Assembly: GCA_948470475.1 (NCBI GenBank)
Contig: OX419344.1
Span: 22,824,725-22,888,724, forward strand
Direction of reading: 5' to 3'
From: Galaxea fascicularis
Taxonomy: Eukaryota; Cnidaria; Anthozoa; Scleractinia; Euphylliidae
Length of the DNA: 64,000 nt
The notes under the pieces are model-generated. The model was not told the origin of the DNA, did no database searches, and worked only from the letters and a program-made list of their open reading frames with translations. Below, piece after piece: positions 62,101 to 64,000 of this stretch (within the stretch, counting starts at the first letter, position 1; the number at the start of each line of letters is the position of its first letter). A program made the position numbers and the translations under genes.

Positions 62101-63689
62101 ACAACCACTTTTTTTGTAGCCCGAACTACATAAGGCCACTTAATTTCTTATTTGAAAGCCCCGTTAATCCGACCACCCCATTAATACGACCACATTTTCA
62201 TGGCCAGACAGTGGTCGTATTAACGGGGTCCACTGTACTTATTTCGTATGTTACATGCTGGGAGAATTTTTAAAAACGTTAAATCAACTGATCCCTGGTG
62301 ATAATTTCCTGTATTCTCATGCCCTGTATGCTTGATGAGCTAGTGATATGTTAAGGAGAAGTTAGATGGTGATCATTATTGGGATGATAAGGGTCAAGAA
62401 AGACACTTTTTTCCACAAAACTTTATATTGTTTCTCTGGCAGGTTCTGATTCCATAACATTTTATCACAACCATTACTTACAGCCTCAGGGTTTTTGGAC
62501 TGTCCAAGTATTTCCAGGAGATCATCGTTAGAGAGAAAGTAAAAGCGAGGGAAAATTTGTCTCTTTGTCTCCAAGTACATATCAAGCGACTTCTGTATCT
62601 CCTCCAGTTTTAGATTCATTTCATTCACTGTATCCAGCAGGCCTGCACAACGTGAATACCAATGACTACAGTCAATCACAAACTTGATTTAACTTCCCCA
62701 AAAGAATTTTGAATGAGGATGTCCACCAGCAATGGAAAGACAAAGCTATTACAACACGACCTGGCCTAAACTTAATTCAAATATCCCCTAAACGATCGTG
62801 TACCCTGAAGGATAAGAAGAGGTGGTACTTAAAAGGGATATTGTCACTTGGATTCGAGTGTACATACGAGCTGTGATTTATAATTATATGAAACGCAATT
62901 TTTAAGGATGGCCCCTCAAGATCAACTGCTTTTAAGGTATTATTAGTTGGGAAAATTCGATTAAACATCATAACATTTCATGTGTTGCAATCACTTTCTT
63001 TATTCTTGGCACGCTGTCCGTTTGATCCTTAGTAGGGATCACGCAGGGCTGTCACTAATTTTTCAAGTAGGTGGCATGAGGAAATACAAAAAAAAGCTGG
63101 GGATTCGAGGTGCTTTAGTGAAGTCAACATGCTGGTTTTATATCACAGTAGCCGGGCATATAGCTAAAAATACGAGGGGATAATCCCAGGCCCCTGGCCC
63201 TTAAAGATAGCCCTGGGATCATGTAAAGAGAAATTAGATGCTGATCACCCTTAGGAATTAAACATCACCTGGATGATGAGTTCCTCTCAGGGCATTGTTA
63301 TCCTTGTTCAGTCTCTGCATGATCACCTATAATGAAACCGAGCAAATATTCAACAAAACTCCAAAAAAAAAAAAACGCTTTAACAATTTTAACAGCAAAA
63401 TACACCAAAATAAAAGGAATGTCATACCTTCCAGTTGGCATTGACATCATCAAACTCTGCTGACTCTCTGGGGAGTTGTTTACGAATATCTTCACCAAGG
63501 AAAATGTTCTGTTTGAGACAAAGCCACATTTAGGGTTATGATATAATCAATAAACAAACTACAACAAGACACCACTAGGATTAGAAATGTTGGATGCCAT
63601 ACCTCTAAATACATCCATTGCCGCTGCACTGTCAGTATCATTTCAGTGACTTCCAGTATGAGAGAGAGTGTTCTTTCCCATTTGTCCAC
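27852..63689 (-). CDS. DNAH2: Dynein axonemal heavy chain 2 (DNAH2), 3' two thirds, 69 exons
   Basis: DNAH2 is one of the two motor heavy chains of inner-arm dynein f/I1 in motile cilia; it hydrolyses ATP and moves along doublet microtubules. The 69 coding exons here sum to 9,000 nt: 2,999 residues plus TGA, with every intron phase consistent. The full family length is about 4,400, so the N-terminal tail lies beyond position 64000. A GT donor at 63995-63996 suggests that four bases of the next upstream exon are inside the window. Residue numbers in the part entries count from V1 at 63689. The assignment rests on long stretches matching my recollection of vertebrate DNAH2, including [28 protein letters not shown] and the ending [20 protein letters not shown]...SLDY. 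No frameshift or internal stop was found. Exon coordinates and domains are in the part entries. Confidence 0.96.
28205..28410. repeat. Second copy (reverse orientation) of the TTTACAGTCTTTCCC MITE family
   Basis: Reverse-complemented, this matches most of the interior of 22557-22769, for example AATTACCGTTACTGTTTG and GAAACACAATAACATTCC. The outer termini are eroded. It lies in the last DNAH2 intron. Confidence 0.6.
29913..30095. mobile_element. MITE with CTATAGATCGTTTTCAC termini
   Basis: CTATAGATCGTTTTCAC at the left is the exact complement of GTGAAAACGATCTATAG at the right. The subterminal parts also pair (GGCCATATTAGT with ACTAATATGGCC). It lies in the DNAH2 intron between exons 65 and 66. 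Confidence 0.75.
31447..31955 (-). mobile_element. tRNA-derived SINE with AAT-type microsatellite tail
   Basis: On the minus strand the head shows box A TTAGCTCAGTTGG (31930-31942) and box B GGTTTGAACCTC (31889-31900), the internal promoter of tRNA-derived SINEs. The body contains an internal direct repeat, AACACAGGTGCCCCCAGAAC near 31647 and 31861. The 3' end is an ATT/AAT-rich microsatellite at 31447-31497. Intron between DNAH2 exons 60 and 61. Confidence 0.7.
32209..32260. repeat. TAA trinucleotide microsatellite
   Basis: About 16 near-perfect copies of TAA occur 15 bp from the end of DNAH2 exon 60, just inside the intron after its splice donor. Confidence 0.85.
33430..34300. repeat. 106-bp minisatellite, about eight copies
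   Basis: CATCCACAGACTCAAAAGTT recurs at a constant 106-bp spacing (TCCACAG at about 33751, 33857, 33963, 34069 and 34175). Four central units are almost identical; the outer units, back to about 33430 and out to 34300, are diverged. The array fills most of the intron between DNAH2 exons 58 and 59. No frame runs through it. Confidence 0.9.
37280..37530 (+). mobile_element. tRNA-derived SINE, second family
   Basis: The plus strand carries box A TGGCGTAGTGGTGAGCG (37294-37310) and box B GGGTTCGATTCC (37334-37345). A conserved body follows with CTGCGGGTACTCCGG, AAAACCAACATTT and GACCTCCCCGAAAACC. It has no poly-A tail. Intron between DNAH2 exons 52 and 53. Confidence 0.75.
39223..39323. mobile_element. 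Hairpin MITE with TAGTCTCCTTCG ends
   Basis: The two arms, about 43 nt each, pair nearly perfectly through ACGCTCTTTTGGCTC and CACGCAATCTT. The termini match those of the small element at 2461-2519. Intron between DNAH2 exons 48 and 49. Confidence 0.75.
39991..40031 (-). repeat. 5' fragment of the second SINE family
   Basis: The reverse complement reads GGGGAGCAGGGCTGGCATAG then TGGTGAGAACGCTCACC, matching the head of the SINE at 37280. Only about 40 nt remain. Confidence 0.6.
40063..40095 (+). repeat. GGGGT repeat with G-quadruplex potential
   Basis: Four or more consecutive GGGGT units and two further G runs lie in a DNAH2 intron. The pre-mRNA strand is C-rich here. Confidence 0.75.
40244..41522 (-). 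CDS. DNAH2: DNAH2 part 7: AAA5, exons 43-47
   Basis: Exons 41397-41522, 41201-41290, 40843-40901, 40460-40526 and 40244-40339 encode residues 1872-2017. Blocks include [64 protein letters not shown] and [14 protein letters not shown]5 lacks a working nucleotide site in all dyneins and is structural, acting with the buttress that steers the stalk. Confidence 0.94.
40624..40766. mobile_element. Long-arm hairpin MITE with TGCATTATCTTATGCGG ends
   Basis: Arms of about 48 nt match with few gaps (TGCATTATCTTATGCGGGGT..., TGAATGGCAGGCGTAAA). They flank a G-rich centre. Intron between DNAH2 exons 45 and 46. Confidence 0.75.
41722..41753 (-). ncRNA. Hammerhead ribozyme-like motif, copy 3
   Basis: The minus strand reads CTGACGA, then AGGGC ... 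GCTC pairing as helix II with an enlarged loop caused by a duplicated GCTC, then GAAA and CGTC. The run GAAACGTC with almost no helix III is the form seen in Penelope-like elements. Helix I pairing is not evident. Confidence 0.5.
41758..41787 (+). ncRNA. Hammerhead ribozyme-like motif, copy 4 (damaged core)
   Basis: The plus strand has GGGC/GCTC as helix II closed by TAAC, then GAAACGTC. The first core segment is TCGACGA instead of CTGACGA, so a conserved position is lost and cleavage is unlikely. Confidence 0.45.
42294..45166 (-). CDS. DNAH2: DNAH2 part 6: stalk coiled coil and microtubule-binding domain, exons 37-42
   Basis: Exons 45027-45166, 44671-44758, 43944-44066, 43539-43797, 42771-43057 and 42294-42458 encode residues 1518-1871. 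Heptad-rich helix CC1 runs through [20 protein letters not shown] and [16 protein letters not shown] to IKSYGRPP. The globular microtubule-binding tip follows ([29 protein letters not shown]). CC2 returns through [19 protein letters not shown] and [20 protein letters not shown]. No heptad is interrupted. Confidence 0.94.
43124..43412. repeat. Possible eroded inverted-repeat element
   Basis: CGACCTTAAC at the left and GACCTTAGTGG (reverse complement) at the right could be termini. ACTAGTCC...GGGCTAG motifs occur on both sides. The GCCCAGTGGCCAGTGG block resembles the subterminal part of the element at 1390-2341. Confidence 0.35.
44160..44660. other. Unexplained intron sequence between DNAH2 exons 38 and 39
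   Basis: This 500-bp stretch is less AT-rich than its surroundings, with GTGAGCGGGAACCACC and GACGGATTGCATG-type blocks (the latter on the minus strand). I see no termini, tRNA boxes or conserved frame. Just left of it, TTGTTTCTTAAACTTAAACT is directly repeated at about 44108 and 44141. It may be a diverged transposon interior. Confidence 0.3.
45318..45556. mobile_element. MITE family with AGTTTTCAACTGAGTGTCG / CAATTGAAAAACGCTCTA ends, copy 1
   Basis: The ends are imperfect inverted repeats. The interior has CCAATCACAGAGCGAAG and AAAGTGGCGCGAGTTT. Other copies are at 49472 and 58291 in the same orientation; all three lie in DNAH2 introns. Confidence 0.65.
45642..50561 (-). CDS. DNAH2: DNAH2 part 5: AAA4, exons 29-36
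   Basis: Exons 50469-50561, 49345-49430, 48698-48828, 48461-48610, 47590-47757, 46651-46811, 46244-46383 and 45642-45771 encode residues 1165-1517. Walker A is GIGGSGRQ (about 1336-1343). Conserved blocks include [63 protein letters not shown] and [10 protein letters not shown]. Exon 30 joins exon 31 inside CFR/VFSD, in phase with the family. Confidence 0.95.
46988..47220. mobile_element. MITE with CCCGGTTGTTCGAAAGCCGA termini
   Basis: The left terminus CCCGGTTGTTCGAAAGCCGA continues through TTAA and is mirrored exactly by the right terminus ending TTCGAACAACCGGG. The interior includes GCAGAATATCAGCATTG, shared with the diverged copy at 13122. Confidence 0.75.
48920..48962. repeat. Perfect palindrome, 21-bp arms with one-base centre
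   Basis: TGCTGGGCAGTTCTGACAAA and one more base pair exactly with the following sequence around G48941. A second short palindrome (AAAACTGTACAGTTTT) lies immediately to the right. Intron between DNAH2 exons 30 and 31. Confidence 0.75.
49472..49748. mobile_element. MITE copy 2 of the CAATTGAAAA..GCTCTA family
   Basis: It starts AGTGGCTTTTAACTGAGTGT and ends GAATTGAAAACCGCTCTAA, with CAATGAACCAATCAGAAT, CCAATCACAGAGCGAAG and CAAAGCAAACGCGA blocks inside. It is the best preserved of the three copies. Confidence 0.7.
50148..50299. mobile_element. Fold-back element with about 75-nt arms
   Basis: AACAATTATTGAACTCGGTT at the left is mirrored at the right (AACCTCGTCCAATAATTGTT). Pairing continues through GCAAAATAT, TGATTTG and CAGATCAAT to a tight centre at CCTTCGGCTTCGG. 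Confidence 0.75.
50693..53617 (-). CDS. DNAH2: DNAH2 part 4: AAA3, exons 21-28
   Basis: Exons 53459-53617, 53054-53203, 52835-52926, 52529-52727, 52110-52167, 51584-51750, 50866-50970 and 50693-50788 encode residues 823-1164. Walker A is GPVGTGKT (about 990-997). [16 protein letters not shown] supplies the Walker B-like segment, and AAA3 usually has a regulatory nucleotide role. [12 protein letters not shown] and FNLINMTFP follow. Confidence 0.95.
51228..51325. repeat. Short MITE with TAGTCTTCATTCGTT ends
   Basis: TAGTCTTCATTCGTT at 51228 recurs in reverse complement up to 51325, and the next bases (TGTGGC) also match. Intron between DNAH2 exons 26 and 27. Confidence 0.6.
53766..55879 (-). 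CDS. DNAH2: DNAH2 part 3: AAA2, exons 15-20
   Basis: Exons 55754-55879, 55573-55673, 55343-55460, 54746-54863, 54131-54267 and 53766-53906 encode residues 576-822. Walker A is GQTGSGKS (about 658-665). Further conserved blocks are [51 protein letters not shown] and [12 protein letters not shown]. The intron upstream of exon 20 carries a partial duplication of its own acceptor region. Confidence 0.95.
53888..54045. repeat. Direct duplication around the acceptor of DNAH2 exon 20
   Basis: AGGGAAACCTGTATGAAGAA (exon start and acceptor region, near 53900) recurs as AGGGAAACCAGCAGG then CTTGTATGAAGAAAGAGAGG near 54001-54040. GTGAATA and TCCTCAGAGTA also repeat in order. The period is about 110 bp. 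The outer copy keeps part of the exon-like sequence. Confidence 0.65.
56350..57105. mobile_element. 756-bp element with ACCCTATGCATAAATGGC termini
   Basis: ACCCTATGCATAAATGGCCG at the left and its near complement ending ATGCATAGGGT at the right are inverted termini. The interior includes a poly-C run (56581-56595) and no coherent frame. It fills most of the intron between DNAH2 exons 14 and 15. Confidence 0.65.
57123..58786 (-). CDS. DNAH2: DNAH2 part 2: AAA1, main ATPase site, exons 11-14
   Basis: Exons 58597-58786, 57984-58164, 57716-57843 and 57123-57275 encode residues 358-575. Walker A is GPAGTGKT (about 377-384) and Walker B is CFDEFNR (about 427-433). Sensor and arginine-finger regions follow around [15 protein letters not shown] and [10 protein letters not shown]. 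All catalytic residues I can check are present, so this should be the active hydrolysis site. Confidence 0.95.
58291..58560. mobile_element. MITE copy 3 of the CAATTGAAAA..GCTCTA family
   Basis: This diverged copy has AATGAACCAATCAGAATTCC, AAAAGTGGCGAGAGTTTTGC and ACTCAATTGAACACTACTCT in family order. It ends 36 bp from the end of DNAH2 exon 11. Confidence 0.6.
58976..59098 (-). mobile_element. Truncated tRNA-derived SINE (first family)
   Basis: On the minus strand, box B GGGTTCAAGCCCC is followed by the body with GAATTTTTTTCAGGCTTC and the TCATTTGATTT-type end. Box A is lost. Confidence 0.65.
59406..63689 (-). CDS. DNAH2: DNAH2 part 1: linker region, exons 1-10 of window
   Basis: Exons 63603-63689, 63428-63508, 63269-63326, 62482-62642, 61824-61880, 61151-61249, 60846-60971, 59990-60100, 59729-59917 and 59406-59509 encode residues 1-358. 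This is the end of the tail and the linker, the mechanical lever that swings across the AAA ring. Typical linker blocks are visible: [57 protein letters not shown] and [20 protein letters not shown]. The last runs into AAA1. Confidence 0.93.
60475..60655 (-). mobile_element. tRNA-derived SINE (first family), full head
   Basis: On the minus strand the head starts near 60655 with TGGCTTCATAGCTCGGTTGG (box A 60638-60649) and GTTCAAACCC (box B about 60603-60613). The body contains GAATTTTTTTCAGGCTTC and CAATTGTATAAAATTGCG, and ends with CACTTGATTTCATTACCGC. I associate this arrangement with coral genomes. Intron between DNAH2 exons 7 and 8. Confidence 0.75.
62065..62237. mobile_element. Tc1/mariner-like MITE with TA-CAGTG ends
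   Basis: TACAGTGAAACCCCG at the left and its counterpart CGGGGTCCACTGTA at the right are bounded by TA. The interior repeats the motif TTAATACGACCAC in both directions. No transposase frame. Intron between DNAH2 exons 4 and 5. Confidence 0.7.
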
Positions 63690-64000
63690 CTGTTAAAGGA
63701 ACGAAACACTTGCATCAACGCTATTACACTGAATAAATAATTTGTTACTGTTACCATTTGCAGACTGACCAAAGAGCTTCCTACTGCAAAGTAAACCCTT
63801 GCCCATTAACCAAGTCACTGGCAGAAAACTTTTATAACCTGGAAAGTGGCTTTTCCATTGGATTAGTTGAATGGTCTTAAATGGCTAATGTAGGACCTGG
63901 TTAATTAGTTTAAAACATGTTGCATGAATTAAAGGTACTGTAAGTATCAGCTGTGACAACCAAAATGTTTGCTATTTCATTAAAAATAACTAATACCTTA

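Overview
This is eukaryotic, intron-rich, AT-rich DNA, most likely from an anthozoan cnidarian and probably a stony coral. The reasons are short, animal-type exons with GT/AG introns, protein sequences close to vertebrate orthologues, and dense small SINEs and MITEs of types I associate with coral genomes. The organism call is inference; the gene calls rest on translated exons whose phases join without a break.

Layout. (1) 3246-16573, minus strand: INTS6, a subunit of the Integrator RNA-processing complex, complete in 19 coding exons (1,011 codons including the stop). (2) 18832-20575 and 23494-26022, minus strand: two tandem three-exon genes for small rhodanese (sulfurtransferase) proteins with mitochondrial-type N-termini. 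They share intron positions and phases. (3) 26240-27029, plus strand: NDUFA1, a small membrane subunit of respiratory complex I, head to head with the second rhodanese gene across 217 bp. (4) 27852-63689, minus strand: the 3' two thirds of DNAH2, an axonemal inner-arm dynein heavy chain. The 69 complete coding exons total exactly 9,000 nt including the stop. They cover the end of the linker, AAA1-AAA6, the stalk with its microtubule-binding tip, and the C-terminal domain. The 5' exons lie beyond the right edge.

How the genes relate. There is no operon. NDUFA1 and the adjacent rhodanese gene share one short divergent promoter region and both look mitochondrial. NDUFA1 and DNAH2 converge tail to tail. 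INTS6 (nuclear) and DNAH2 (ciliary) are unrelated neighbours.

Introns and intergenic DNA hold many non-coding elements: hAT-like elements with CAGGG ends, a TTAA-flanked MITE with perfect termini, at least ten other inverted-repeat elements, tRNA-derived SINEs, one decayed LINE reverse-transcriptase fragment, a 106-bp minisatellite, and four motifs resembling hammerhead ribozymes of the kind carried by Penelope-like retroelements. I found no CRISPR array, no prokaryotic system and no convincing new protein system. The most interesting leads are the hammerhead-like motifs, the rhodanese tandem pair and its shared promoter with NDUFA1, and the duplicated splice-acceptor region in a DNAH2 intron.
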